This document shows, one piece after another, positions 50,187 through 59,368 of a stretch of DNA of 64,000 nt (position 1 is the first letter of the stretch; the number at the start of each line of letters is the position of its first letter). The stretch spans positions 186,001 to 250,000 of the forward strand of contig NZ_JAAMOZ010000001.1 in assembly GCF_011758645.1 (NCBI RefSeq). Reading direction: 5' to 3'. The position numbers were made by a program, and so were the translations under genes. The notes below the pieces were generated by a model that searched no databases, was not told the origin of the DNA, and saw nothing but the letters and a program-made list of their open reading frames with translations. The stretch comes from Brooklawnia cerclae (GTDB lineage Bacteria; Actinomycetota; Actinomycetes; Propionibacteriales; Propionibacteriaceae).

Positions 50187-51824
50187 ATGCCGTCGACCGA
50201 GCTGGCGAGCCCCCGCCCCCACCACGCGGGTCAGCGTTTTCTCGCTGTCTGGGCCAGGGTGGCGATCACGGCTCTGGCGCTCGCGGCACAGATCTTCGTC
50301 TTCGCCTTCGTCCTCCTGACCGGCGCCGAGTCGGCGCCCTGGGTGGGCACGGTGTCTCTCCTTATCAGCCTCGGTGTGCTGGTGTTCATCCTCAACTCCC
50401 GCATGCAGATCGAGTACAAGCTCGCCTGGGCCATCCCGATCATGCTGGTGCCGCTGGTGGGAGGGGTCTTCTACCTGCTCTTCGGCTCGCGCACGGGCAC
50501 CCGCCGGCAGCTCGCCCGCTACCGGGCGCTGCAGGATCTCGCCCAGATCGACCAGGTGAGCGCACCCGGCAGGCTGCTGGTGCTGCCGGGGCGCGAGGGC
50601 CAGGAACCTCGCGAGATGCCCGGAGGCGACGAGCTCGCACCGGTCGTCAGCGTGGAGCCCGACGCGGCCAGGCAGATCGCCTTCCTGTCCAACGTAGGGC
50701 CTTTCGTGCCGTACGAGGGTACGCGGACGACCTACTATCCCGTGGGTGAGGAGGCGTTCGAGGCGATCTTGGAGGCGCTCGAGCGGGCCGAGCGGTGGAT
50801 CGTCTGTGAGTATTTCATCGTCTCCGAGGGGGTCATGTGGCGCCGTACCCTCGACGTGCTCAGGCGCAAGGCCGCCGAGGGCGTCGACGTGCGGTTCATG
50901 TACGATGACCTCGGCTCGATCTGGAACCTGCCCTCCGGGTTCGTCCGCGATCTCACGAGGGCGGGCATCCGTGTCCAGCCGGTCAACAAGTTCGGGCCGG
51001 GCCTCACGTTGCGCTACAACAATCGTGACCACCGCAAGATCCTCGTCGTCGACGGCTTGGTGGGGTTCACCGGCGGCATCAACATCGCCGACGAGTACAT
51101 CAATCAGCGTGAGCGGTTCGGGCACTGGAAGGACACGACGATCCGGCTCGCGGGCCCCGGCGCATGGGGGCTGGCCGCGTTGTTCTTCACCGTCTGGGAC
51201 CTCGTGACCGGCGAGCACACCGACCTGGCGGCGCTGAGCCCGCCGGAGGACGAGGTCGCCGCGCTGGCGTCGGGCTCGGGCATCGTGGTCAGTTACGACG
51301 ACACCCCGTTCGACGACGTCTCGCTCGGCTGGGCGGCCTACCGCAACCTGCTGGGCCGCGCCGACCAGCGGGTCGACCTGATGACCCCGTACCTCGTCCC
51401 CACCAACGAGATGATCAACGTGCTGGCGTCGCTGGCCTCGTCGGGGGTCAGGGTACGAATCATCACCCCGGGCATCCCCGACAAGAAGTACGTCTACGCC
51501 GTCACCAGGTCGAACTATCGTCCGCTGGTCGAGGCGGGCGTCGAGGTGTACGAGTACACGCCCGGATTCCTGCACGCCAAGCAGATGGTGGTGGACGGCG
51601 AACTCGCCATCATCGGGACGATCAACTTTGATTTCCGCAGTTTCTACCTGCACCAGGAGAACGCCGTGTGGATGTATCGTACGGAGGCGATCGCGGCGAT
51701 GAGTGCAGACTTCGACGCGACGATCGCCGTCTCGCGTCGCGTCACTCTGGCCGAGGTACGGGCGGCCCCCTGGTGGCGCCGGGCGATCTGGTTGGCGTTG
51801 CGGACGTTCTCGCCGTTGATGTGA
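50187..51824 (+). CDS. cls: Cardiolipin synthase (phospholipase D family)
   Basis: 545 residues. Two N-terminal membrane helices (about residues 25-47 and 52-70) precede two phospholipase D domains. The first HKD motif is in N-R-D-H-R-K-I-L-V-V-D-G near residue 285 and the second in F-L-H-A-K-Q-M-V-V-D-G near residue 460. The layout is that of bacterial ClsA-type enzymes, which join two phosphatidylglycerols. Many actinobacteria use a different, CDP-alcohol type synthase, so this may be an addition or the sole enzyme. Confidence 0.92.
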   Translation: MPSTELASPRPHHAGQRFLAVWARVAITALALAAQIFVFAFVLLTGAESAPWVGTVSLLISLGVLVFILNSRMQIEYKLAWAIPIMLVPLVGGVFYLLFGSRTGTRRQLARYRALQDLAQIDQVSAPGRLLVLPGREGQEPREMPGGDELAPVVSVEPDAARQIAFLSNVGPFVPYEGTRTTYYPVGEEAFEAILEALERAERWIVCEYFIVSEGVMWRRTLDVLRRKAAEGVDVRFMYDDLGSIWNLPSGFVRDLTRAGIRVQPVNKFGPGLTLRYNNRDHRKILVVDGLVGFTGGINIADEYINQRERFGHWKDTTIRLAGPGAWGLAALFFTVWDLVTGEHTDLAALSPPEDEVAALASGSGIVVSYDDTPFDDVSLGWAAYRNLLGRADQRVDLMTPYLVPTNEMINVLASLASSGVRVRIITPGIPDKKYVYAVTRSNYRPLVEAGVEVYEYTPGFLHAKQMVVDGELAIIGTINFDFRSFYLHQENAVWMYRTEAIAAMSADFDATIAVSRRVTLAEVRAAPWWRRAIWLALRTFSPLM

Positions 51825-51834
51825 GCCCGGCTCG

Positions 51835-52926
51835 TCAGCACATCGTGAGTACGGCCTTGATCACCTTGCCCGAGGCCGAGTCGTCCACGGCCTGGTTGAT
51901 CTGGTCGAAGGAGTAGAACCTGATCAGCCGGTCGAAGGGGAATCGGCCCTGACGGTGGTATTCGAGCAGGATCGGTATGAACAATGCGGGCACGGCCTCA
52001 CCTTCGACGATGCCGATGAGGCTCTTGTTGTCGCCCATGAGCTCGGCCTGGACATTGATGGTGAGGTCGCCCGTGGCACCCAGAACCACGGCGGTGCCTC
52101 CCGGACGACAACTTGCCAGGGCGCTCCTGACCATGGAGGACACGCCGCTGGTGTCGATGGCGTAGTGGACGCCACCGGTCAGTTGCTTGACCCGCGCGGC
52201 GGTGTCGGGGTGCTCGTGACGGTTGACCGTCGCGGTCGCCCCCAGTTCCTCGGCGAGTTCCAGACTGGCGGGGTTCCCACCGACGGCCACGATCTGGGCG
52301 CAGCCGGCCAGTCTCGCGGCCATGATGGCGCTCATGCCCACGGTGCCACAGCCGAACACGGCGATGGACGAGCCCACGGTCGGGCGCAGCCGGTTCAGCA
52401 CGGCTCCGGCTCCGGTCTGGATGCCGCAGCCCAATGGCGCGGCGAGATGGAGGTCGACGTCAGGATCCAGCCGGACCAGACCGTTGCGGTGCACCACCGC
52501 GTGGCGGGCGAAGGCCGACTGTGCGAAGAAGCTGGAGACCGGCCCGCCCCCGTGGGACAGGCGGGTCGTCCCGTCGGGCATCGTGCCCCCGAAGTTGATG
52601 GCGTTGAACCGCTCGCACTGGAACGGTCGCGCCGCCAGGCACTCGGGGCAGCGTCCGCACGAGCCGTACGAGAAGCAGACGTGATCGCCGGGCCGCAGGT
52701 CGTCGACCCCGGCTCCGACCTCGAGCACGGTGCCGCTGCCCTCATGGCCGAGCACAGCCGGCAACGGAACGGGTATGAGCTGGTGTTTCACCACGTCGTC
52801 GGTGTGACAGACGCCACAGGCTGCCACCTCCACGAGCACCTCGTCCGGACGCAGGGGAGCGATGTCGACGTCTTCGATCTCGTAGGGGGCACCCTTCCGG
52901 GCGACCAGTGCTGCTTGTGTCTGCAT
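51835..52926 (-). CDS. Zinc-dependent alcohol dehydrogenase (aryl-alcohol/class III-like)
   Basis: 363 residues. Catalytic zinc ligands are in A-C-G-V-C-H-T-D and G-H-E-G-S-G; structural zinc Cys occur in the series C-G-R-C-P-E-C-x7-C. The NAD site is V-F-G-C-G-T-V-G. Close family members oxidise benzyl or other aromatic alcohols, or handle thiol adducts; the substrate here is unknown. GGAAGAGGAACC precedes ATG 52926. An AT-rich region with several inverted repeats lies upstream, suggesting inducible control. Confidence 0.88.
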   Translation of the reverse strand: MQTQAALVARKGAPYEIEDVDIAPLRPDEVLVEVAACGVCHTDDVVKHQLIPVPLPAVLGHEGSGTVLEVGAGVDDLRPGDHVCFSYGSCGRCPECLAARPFQCERFNAINFGGTMPDGTTRLSHGGGPVSSFFAQSAFARHAVVHRNGLVRLDPDVDLHLAAPLGCGIQTGAGAVLNRLRPTVGSSIAVFGCGTVGMSAIMAARLAGCAQIVAVGGNPASLELAEELGATATVNRHEHPDTAARVKQLTGGVHYAIDTSGVSSMVRSALASCRPGGTAVVLGATGDLTINVQAELMGDNKSLIGIVEGEAVPALFIPILLEYHRQGRFPFDRLIRFYSFDQINQAVDDSASGKVIKAVLTMC

Positions 52927-53404
52927 GGTTCCTCTTCCTGGTGGAGTAGCGCTCCACGTATTGCTCCATTGCACTTTCGTAGGTCGACCCACCACAAGAT
53001 TAAAGGGTCGTCATCTCGTCTGTGAAGACTCGGGAACAAGCAAATATTTTCGCATCGTCATCCGTTATGACGACACGTGTCACTGGTTGATGATTAAAAC
53101 GCTGTTTTTGCTAGTCGTCATGAATTTCAATGGCTGACATTGATACGGCATTAGTGTTCGATGAATGCCATTTTGATGGCGGAATGACGACACGTGTCAT
53201 CCGAGTGCCTCGTCCCGCAGATGAATCGGGTGACGGGAATCACCCGCAGCCGGCCGGAAGAACCGTTTCCGCCCGGTGGCCGGGTCGCCGGAGCAGAAAC
53301 GGGCACCGTGGTCCGGCGCAGCGGTGTAAGCCGGTAGCGAATCCGGCGCCGTCAGAATCCGGCTGCCGTTGGAAGGTCCGGCCCCTCGTCCCTACGCTTG
53401 TGGG
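52927..53404. promoter_or_regulatory. AT-rich regulatory region with repeated operators
   Basis: This 478-bp gap has no supported gene. Close to the dehydrogenase, GTGGAG-TAGCG-CTCCAC (52941-52957) forms an inverted repeat. Further on, CGTCAT-CCGTT-ATGACG (53056-53072) overlaps the first of two copies of ATGACGACACGTGTCA (53067-53082 and 53184-53199), each holding the perfect palindrome GACACGTGTC. The segment 53030-53190 is markedly AT-rich for this genome, so Lsr2 binding is possible. At the right end, TACGCT (53393-53398) is six bases before GTG 53405. Confidence 0.6.
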
Positions 53405-54118
53405 GTGGCCTGGACCAACTATCGCGCGGCGCTGTTCGACCTCGACGGCGTCCTCACCCCCACCACCGACATACACATGCGGGCGTGGGCGCAGATGTTC
53501 AACGACTATCTGCATGCCCGGGGGACGGACGATCCGTACACCGACGACGACTACTTCGCGTACGTCGACGGCAGGCCGCGCTACGAGGGCGTCGCCTGCT
53601 TCCTGTCGAGCAGGCACATCAACCTGCCTCTGGGCGACTCGTCGGACGCGCCCACGGCCGAGACGATCGCCGGGCTCGGCAACCGGAAGAACGAGTACTT
53701 CAACCAGGTGCTGGCACGCGACGGCATCGCGCCTTACCCGGGATCGTTGCACCTCCTGCACGCGCTCCGCGACCTCGGGCTGCCGATGGCAGTGGTGAGC
53801 TCGTCCCGCAACGCGGAGGCGGTGCTGGGCGCGGCCGGCATCCGCGACCTGTTCGTCACCGTGGTCGACGGCAACGTGAGCCGCGACCTGGGGTTGAAGG
53901 GCAAGCCCGCGCCCGACACATTCCTGCACGCGGCTCGCATACTGGGCGTCGAACCGGCGCAGGCCGTCGTGCTGGAGGATGCCTTGTCAGGTGTCGCAGC
54001 CGGGCACGCGGGAGACTTCGGGCTGGTCGTCGGGGTCGATCGCGGCGCCGGTGCCGATGCCTTGCGCGCGGCGGGGGCGGACCTCGTCGTCGAGGACTGT
54101 GAGGAACTGCTGCCGTGA
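53405..54118 (+). CDS. HAD-family beta-phosphoglucomutase-like hydrolase
   Basis: 237 residues from GTG 53405, probably leaderless. The HAD motif I is F-D-L-D-G-V-L-T near residue 11, with VVSSSRN (motif II) near 125, KGKPAPD (motif III Lys) near 155 and LEDALSG (motif IV) near 183. A helical cap domain follows motif I. Beta-phosphoglucomutase converts beta-glucose 1-phosphate, the product of GH65 phosphorylases, to glucose 6-phosphate. The next gene is a GH65 enzyme and overlaps by four bases, which supports this role. Confidence 0.87.
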   Translation: MAWTNYRAALFDLDGVLTPTTDIHMRAWAQMFNDYLHARGTDDPYTDDDYFAYVDGRPRYEGVACFLSSRHINLPLGDSSDAPTAETIAGLGNRKNEYFNQVLARDGIAPYPGSLHLLHALRDLGLPMAVVSSSRNAEAVLGAAGIRDLFVTVVDGNVSRDLGLKGKPAPDTFLHAARILGVEPAQAVVLEDALSGVAAGHAGDFGLVVGVDRGAGADALRAAGADLVVEDCEELLP

Positions 54119-56622
54119 TCAGGGAGAGGATCGAGGGGGACCCGCTGGACGACCACCGTTTTCCGGCGGATCCGTGGCGATTGATCGAGCGATACCCACG
54201 CCCGGACGACCTGGGCAAGCTGGAGACGCTGTTCTCTGTGGGCAACGGCTACATGGGCTTCCGGGGCAACCCCGAGGAGGGCCGTGACTCCTACTTCACC
54301 GGCACCTTCATCAACGGGTTCCACGAGACCTGGGACATCCGCCACGCCGAGAGCGCGTACGGCTTCGCCAAGACCGGGCAGACGATGATCAACGCGCCGT
54401 CGTCCACCATGTTGAAGCTGTACGTGGACGACGAGCCGCTGCTGCTGAGCGTCGCCGACCTCCAGGCATACGAGAGGTCGATCGACTTCCGTGAGGGCAT
54501 CCTGCGGCGCGACCTGGTCTGGCGTACCCCCGCGGGCAAGCGGGTGCGCGTCCGCTCGACGCGCATGGTGAGCTTCACCGAACGGCACCTGGCACTCATG
54601 ACCTTCGAAGTGACGTTGCTCGACGGCAACGCGCCGGTGGCGATCTCGTCCCAGATCGTCAACAAGGAGGACTACGACGAGTTCGCCGGGCAGCGGACCG
54701 ACAAGCGCGGCACCGCCGACCCGCGCAAGAACCGGTCGCTCGACCACCGTGTGCTGGTGCCGCAGATGGACTGGCACAGCCCGCGGCGGATGATCCTCGG
54801 GTATCGGTCGGCCAACTCCGGCATGACGCTCGCCGTGGGCGCCGACCACGCGATCACGACCGACAACGTCTACGAGCAACTGGACGACACCACCCCCGAC
54901 ATGGGGCGGAAGATCTATCGCATCTCGGCGCAGCAGGGCAAGCCGATCCTCATCACGAAGGCCGTCGCCTATCACACCTCGCGGGGCGTGCCCGTGCGCG
55001 AGCTCAGCGACCGCGTCCGCCGCACCCTCGACCGGGTGCGGGAGGCGGGCTTCGCCCACTACCACGCCGAGCAGCAGGACTACCTCGCCGACTTCTGGCG
55101 GCGCAGCGACGTCGAGGTCGGAGCCGAGCCGCGCGTCCAGCAGGCCGTGCGCTGGTGCATCTTCCAACTCGCCCAGGCGGCGGCCCGTGCCGACGGCTCC
55201 GGTGTGCCCGCGAAGGGGCTCACCGGTGACGGCTACGAGGGTCACTACTTCTGGGACACCGAGGTGTACATGGTGCCCTTCCTGACCCTCACCAGCCCTG
55301 AACAGGCCCGCAACGCGCTGCGGTTCCGTTCGACGCACCTGGCGCAGGCCCGCGACCGGGCGCGCGAGGTGTCGGTGAAGGGTGCGCTCTTCCCGTGGCG
55401 GACGATCAACGGCGAGGAGGCGTCCGCGTACTACGCCGCGGGCACCGCGCAGTACCACATCGACGCCGACGTCGCCTACGCCGTGGGGCACTACGGGGCC
55501 ATGACCGGCGACGACGAATTCATGTTCGGTGAGGGGGCCTGGCTGCTCGTCGAGAGCGCCCGGATGTGGGCCGATCTCGGGTTCTGGCGGGTCAACGCCG
55601 AGGCCGTGTTCGAGATCCACGGGGTGACCGGCCCGGACGAGTACACCACCGTGGTGAACAACAACACCTACACCAACGTCATGGCCCGCTGGAACCTGCG
55701 GCTGGCCGCACGGATGGTCCGGCTCATGCGCGACCGGGATCCGGAGGCCTACAACCGCCTCGTCCACGCCGTGGGGCTGACCGACACCGAGGTGTCGGAG
55801 TGGGAGCGCTGCGCCTGCGGCATGAGGATCCCCTTCGACGACCGCCTGGGCATCCACCCGCAGGACGACGCCTTCCTGCTGAAGGAACTGTGGGATCTGG
55901 AGAACACCCCGCCCGAGAGCTACCCGCTGCTGTTGCACTATCACCCGCTGGTCATCTACCGGTTCCAGGTGCTGAAGCAGGCCGATGTTGTGCTGGCCCT
56001 GTTCCTGCGCAGCGGTGAGTTCACCAGCGAGCAGAAGCGTGCCGATTTCGAGTACTACGACCCGATCACCACCGGGGACTCGAGCCTCAGCGCGGTCATG
56101 CAGGCGATCATCGCGGCGGAGGTCGGCCACCAGCAGATGGCACTCGACTACTTCTACAACGGGCTGTACGTCGACATCGGCGACACACACCAGAACACCG
56201 CGGACGGCGTCCACGTGGCGTCCGCAGCCGGCACCTGGCGCGCTCTGGTGAGCGGTTTCGGTGGTCTGCGGGACGACGGCGACGTGCTCAGCTTCGACCC
56301 GAGGCTGCCGATCAGGTGGCATCACCTGCGGTTCCCGCTGACGTATCGCGGCAGCCGCATCCGGGTCTTCCTGACGCATCGGCACATTCGTTTCCGCCTC
56401 GAGTCCGGCGAGCCCGTGATCGTGCGCGTGCGCGGCACCGAGTACACGATCGGTGACGAGACGGTCGAGGTGGAACTCGAGAACCAGGGGGTCTACCTGC
56501 CCCCGCTGGCCAGTTCCCACCCGGTGGTCGGGGGGCGCCGTGCCGACGGGACGCTCATCACCGCCGAGGTGCCGGAGGTTCCCGACCAGGACGCTCGCAC
56601 CGAGCAGATCACGGCCGTCTGA
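54115..56622 (+). CDS. Glycoside hydrolase family 65 disaccharide phosphorylase
   Basis: 835 residues. GH65 enzymes cleave alpha-glucosides such as maltose, trehalose, kojibiose or nigerose with phosphate, giving beta-glucose 1-phosphate. The N-terminal beta-sandwich (SVGNGYMGFRGN near residue 42), the (alpha/alpha)6 barrel with GHYFWDTEVYM near 376, and the catalytic Glu in V-T-G-P-D-E-Y near residue 509 are all visible. The exact disaccharide cannot be chosen from these motifs; trehalose or kojibiose are reasonable for actinobacteria. It is coupled to the HAD phosphomutase. Confidence 0.92.
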   Translation: MIRERIEGDPLDDHRFPADPWRLIERYPRPDDLGKLETLFSVGNGYMGFRGNPEEGRDSYFTGTFINGFHETWDIRHAESAYGFAKTGQTMINAPSSTMLKLYVDDEPLLLSVADLQAYERSIDFREGILRRDLVWRTPAGKRVRVRSTRMVSFTERHLALMTFEVTLLDGNAPVAISSQIVNKEDYDEFAGQRTDKRGTADPRKNRSLDHRVLVPQMDWHSPRRMILGYRSANSGMTLAVGADHAITTDNVYEQLDDTTPDMGRKIYRISAQQGKPILITKAVAYHTSRGVPVRELSDRVRRTLDRVREAGFAHYHAEQQDYLADFWRRSDVEVGAEPRVQQAVRWCIFQLAQAAARADGSGVPAKGLTGDGYEGHYFWDTEVYMVPFLTLTSPEQARNALRFRSTHLAQARDRAREVSVKGALFPWRTINGEEASAYYAAGTAQYHIDADVAYAVGHYGAMTGDDEFMFGEGAWLLVESARMWADLGFWRVNAEAVFEIHGVTGPDEYTTVVNNNTYTNVMARWNLRLAARMVRLMRDRDPEAYNRLVHAVGLTDTEVSEWERCACGMRIPFDDRLGIHPQDDAFLLKELWDLENTPPESYPLLLHYHPLVIYRFQVLKQADVVLALFLRSGEFTSEQKRADFEYYDPITTGDSSLSAVMQAIIAAEVGHQQMALDYFYNGLYVDIGDTHQNTADGVHVASAAGTWRALVSGFGGLRDDGDVLSFDPRLPIRWHHLRFPLTYRGSRIRVFLTHRHIRFRLESGEPVIVRVRGTEYTIGDETVEVELENQGVYLPPLASSHPVVGGRRADGTLITAEVPEVPDQDARTEQITAV

Positions 56623-56655
56623 CGGCGCGTGCCGGATGCGGGCGGCCGGTGCTCG

Positions 56656-57519
56656 TCACAGCCGCACGAGATGCCCGTCGAGTGCCACCAGGCCGTCGGC
56701 CACGAGCCCGTCGAGCGCGGTGACAGCCTGGTCGCGGTCGTCCCAGGCCGCCAGCAGGTGCGTCACGTCGACGCCATCGGGCGACCGGCGGACGACGTCG
56801 AGCAGGACGCCGCGGCATTGCCGGTTCGTCCCGGCCCATGCCTGCGCGCGCGGTCGCGTCCGGCCGGGGGGATGGCCGGCTGCGTGCCAGGCGCACGATT
56901 CCGCCACCGGGCACGCGCCACAATCGGGACGGCGGCTCGTGCACACCAGCGCGCCCAGTTCCATGACGGCGGCGGCCCAGAGTGCGGCGCGCGGGCCGGC
57001 CTGAGTCGTCCATTCCGTGGCCCGGACGCGCTCGGCGGCTGACGGATGCGGCGGCGGGAACTGCGTCCCCGACTCCAGCCGCGCCAGCACGCGGCGCACG
57101 TTCGTGTCCAGCACGGGGTAGGCATCGCCGAACGCGAAGCTGGCCACGGCCGCGGCCGTGTACGCACCGACGCCGGGCAGCCCCAGCAGGGCGTCATGGT
57201 CGCGCGGCACCTCACCGCCGTGCTCGCCGACGATCGCCGTGGCCGCGGCGTGCAGCCGGAGGGCGCGCCGCGGGTAGCCCAGGCGTCCCCACGCGGCGAC
57301 GGCGGCGGACGACGGCTCGGCCGCCAATGCGGCAGGGTTCGGCCATCGGCCCAGCCAGTACGCCCAGACGTCCAGGACGCGGGAGACCGGAGTCTGCTGC
57401 AGCATGAACTCGCTCACCAGAACGCCCCACGGCGTGCTGTGCCGCCAGGGTAGGTCGCGGGTGTTGACGGCGAACCAACCGGTCACCGACGCGATGGCGG
57501 CTTGGCGGTCGGCGTGCAT
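56656..57519 (-). CDS. mutY: A/G-specific adenine glycosylase
   Basis: 287 residues from ATG 57519. MutY removes A mispaired with 8-oxoguanine. The catalytic Glu is in SEFMLQQTP, the helix-hairpin-helix is LPGVGAYTAAA, the catalytic Asp is in VLDTNVRRVL, and a 4Fe-4S cluster motif C-x6-C-x2-C-x5-C occurs near residues 193-209. The chain is about 60 residues shorter than E. coli MutY and has no clear NUDIX-like 8-oxoG recognition domain, only a short winged-helix-like tail, as in many actinobacteria. Confidence 0.92.
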   Translation of the reverse strand: MHADRQAAIASVTGWFAVNTRDLPWRHSTPWGVLVSEFMLQQTPVSRVLDVWAYWLGRWPNPAALAAEPSSAAVAAWGRLGYPRRALRLHAAATAIVGEHGGEVPRDHDALLGLPGVGAYTAAAVASFAFGDAYPVLDTNVRRVLARLESGTQFPPPHPSAAERVRATEWTTQAGPRAALWAAAVMELGALVCTSRRPDCGACPVAESCAWHAAGHPPGRTRPRAQAWAGTNRQCRGVLLDVVRRSPDGVDVTHLLAAWDDRDQAVTALDGLVADGLVALDGHLVRL

Positions 57520-57580
57520 TCCGGAAGCGTACCCGCGTGGGAGACGCGCGCGAGGATACGTCACCCCATAGCATGTCGCC

Positions 57581-58282
57581 ATGCAGGGTTGGCTCGACCC
57601 GATCGGACCTTTGCCGGCTTCCGCCTACTGGACGCGCCGCGTGCTCGTGGGCGTGTTGGTCGTCGCCTTGGCCGTGCTCGTCGGCGTGGGGGTTTCACGT
57701 CTCCGGGGCGACCGGGCCGTCGTGGGGACGCCCACGACTTCGAACAGCGTCTCCGCCGATGCCTCGGTTCCTGTCACGGCGGTGGACGAGACCGCCGTCA
57801 GCGAATCCGAGCCGGTGCCACCGGCGTCGGAGGAAACCACTCCGCAGGAGCCCGCAGCCGCGGAATCGGAGGCGGAGTCGACGCCTGCCGAGCCCGTGGT
57901 CGCGGCCTGCGAACCCGCGGCCCTCACGGTGCGCGTGGACGGCCAGAGCCCCGTGCGGTCGGGCGAGCCCGTCGCCCTCAGCGTGGTGCTCACCACCAGT
58001 GAGGAGCACTGCACGGTCGACCTCGCGGCGACCGATGCGCAACTGGTCGTCGCCTCGGGAGCCGACCACATCTGGGCCACGGGTGACTGTCCCGACTGGC
58101 ATCCCCAGGGCACGCTCGACGTCCTCAAGGACCAGGAGGTGCCCTTCGAGGTGACGTGGCCGGTCCAGCGGGCGTCCGGATGCGAGCTGGCCTCCACGGC
58201 ACTGGGAGCGGGCACCTATGTGGCGACCGCCAGCGTCGGGTCGGCCAGCGGACGTTTCGTCATGCAGGTGCAGGCGGCCTGA
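57581..58282 (+). CDS. Membrane-anchored exported protein of unknown function
   Basis: 233 residues. TAGCAT (57569-57574) is six bases before ATG 57581, giving a leaderless start. One membrane helix at about residues 21-40 is followed by a Thr/Glu/Pro/Ala-rich linker to about residue 108 and a compact domain with four Cys and predicted strands, reminiscent of immunoglobulin-like or DUF4232-type extracellular domains. No catalytic motif is visible. It is divergent from mutY and converges on disA. Confidence 0.6.
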   Translation: MQGWLDPIGPLPASAYWTRRVLVGVLVVALAVLVGVGVSRLRGDRAVVGTPTTSNSVSADASVPVTAVDETAVSESEPVPPASEETTPQEPAAAESEAESTPAEPVVAACEPAALTVRVDGQSPVRSGEPVALSVVLTTSEEHCTVDLAATDAQLVVASGADHIWATGDCPDWHPQGTLDVLKDQEVPFEVTWPVQRASGCELASTALGAGTYVATASVGSASGRFVMQVQAA

Positions 58283-58296
58283 GGCGGACGAGCCGC

Positions 58297-59355
58297 TCAG
58301 CGTCCGATCTGCTCGGACAACCTTGCGAGGCCGTCGCGGATCGCGAGGGCCTGCGCCTTGTCCACACCCGGCACCGAGGCCAGATCATCGCGCGAGGCGC
58401 CGAACATCGCCTGCAGCGACCCGAAATGATCGAGCAGCGTCCCTGCCATCGCGGTGCCCATCTGCGCGGTCTGCGACACCAGCCGGTACCCGCGGCTCTC
58501 GAGGTGATGATCGAGGTCGCCGGGTAGCCCGATGGCCGTCGCGACGGTCTGGAGGTCGAGCAGGTCGCCGGTGGGCAGATGGCGCAGCACGTCGAGGTTG
58601 AAGTCCGAGCGGTCGTCCGGTCGGTAGTCGATCTCCAGCAGTGTGGCGAGCTGGTCGATCCCCGACGTCAGCTCGAACAGTTGCAGTTGCAGCAGCCGTC
58701 CGTCGACGCCCAGAGCCTCCACGTAGCCCTGCAGTTCCTCGTCCAGCCGGCGGACCATCGCCAACGGCTGCACGGCCTTGACCAGGTCGCCCACGGTGAC
58801 GAGCCGGTTGATCTCGAGGCCCGAGAGCTCGCGCGTGACGGCGTCGAGGCGATCGCGGTAACGCGACAGAGCCGCCAGGGCCTGCTCGGCGCGCACGAAG
58901 ATCTGCTCCGACGACTCGATGGGGTAGCGCAACCCCGACATGAACAGGGCGATCGTCGACATGGATGCCGACACCGTGACCACCGGGATGTTGCTCTGCA
59001 GGGCGATGCGATCAGCGGTGCGGTGCCGGGTGCCGGTCTCGATCGTCGGCAACTCACCCGACGGGGTGAAATGGACCCCGGCCGAGATGATCGTCCCGAG
59101 GTCGGTGCTGACGACTATCCCGCCGTCCATCTTGGCTAACTCGCGCAGGGCCGTGGCGGTGAAGTCGGTGTCGACGATGAACCCACCGGTCGAGATCTGC
59201 TCGACCACCTTGTTCGTCCCGAGGACGACCAGTGCGCCCGTGTGCCCGGCACGGATGCGCTCCAGACCCTCCCGAAGGGGGGTCCCGGGAGCGAGCTGCG
59301 CGCGGTAGCGACGGTATCGTTCCTCGTCGTGGCCCAGGACGCGTTGTTTGCTCAC
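58297..59355 (-). CDS. disA: DNA integrity scanning diadenylate cyclase DisA
   Basis: 352 residues from GTG 59355. DisA makes c-di-AMP from two ATP and scans for branched DNA. The cyclase domain (residues 1-145) has G-T-R-H-R-T near residue 108; the D-G-A motif appears as D-G-G near residue 78. The central helical bundle and the C-terminal helix-hairpin-helix domain (FGASRDDLASVPGVDKAQA) are present. It starts 13 bases after radA, its usual partner, which restrains DisA activity in studied bacteria. Confidence 0.95.
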   Translation of the reverse strand: MSKQRVLGHDEERYRRYRAQLAPGTPLREGLERIRAGHTGALVVLGTNKVVEQISTGGFIVDTDFTATALRELAKMDGGIVVSTDLGTIISAGVHFTPSGELPTIETGTRHRTADRIALQSNIPVVTVSASMSTIALFMSGLRYPIESSEQIFVRAEQALAALSRYRDRLDAVTRELSGLEINRLVTVGDLVKAVQPLAMVRRLDEELQGYVEALGVDGRLLQLQLFELTSGIDQLATLLEIDYRPDDRSDFNLDVLRHLPTGDLLDLQTVATAIGLPGDLDHHLESRGYRLVSQTAQMGTAMAGTLLDHFGSLQAMFGASRDDLASVPGVDKAQALAIRDGLARLSEQIGR

Positions 59356-59368
59356 GCGTTGAGTCTAG

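Noticed and set aside
53734-56520. Leftward open frame of over 900 codons opposite the GH65 gene
   Set aside because: Low-complexity His/Arg/Val/Asp-rich translation typical of antisense frames in GC-rich genes; the GH65 motifs lie on the plus strand.
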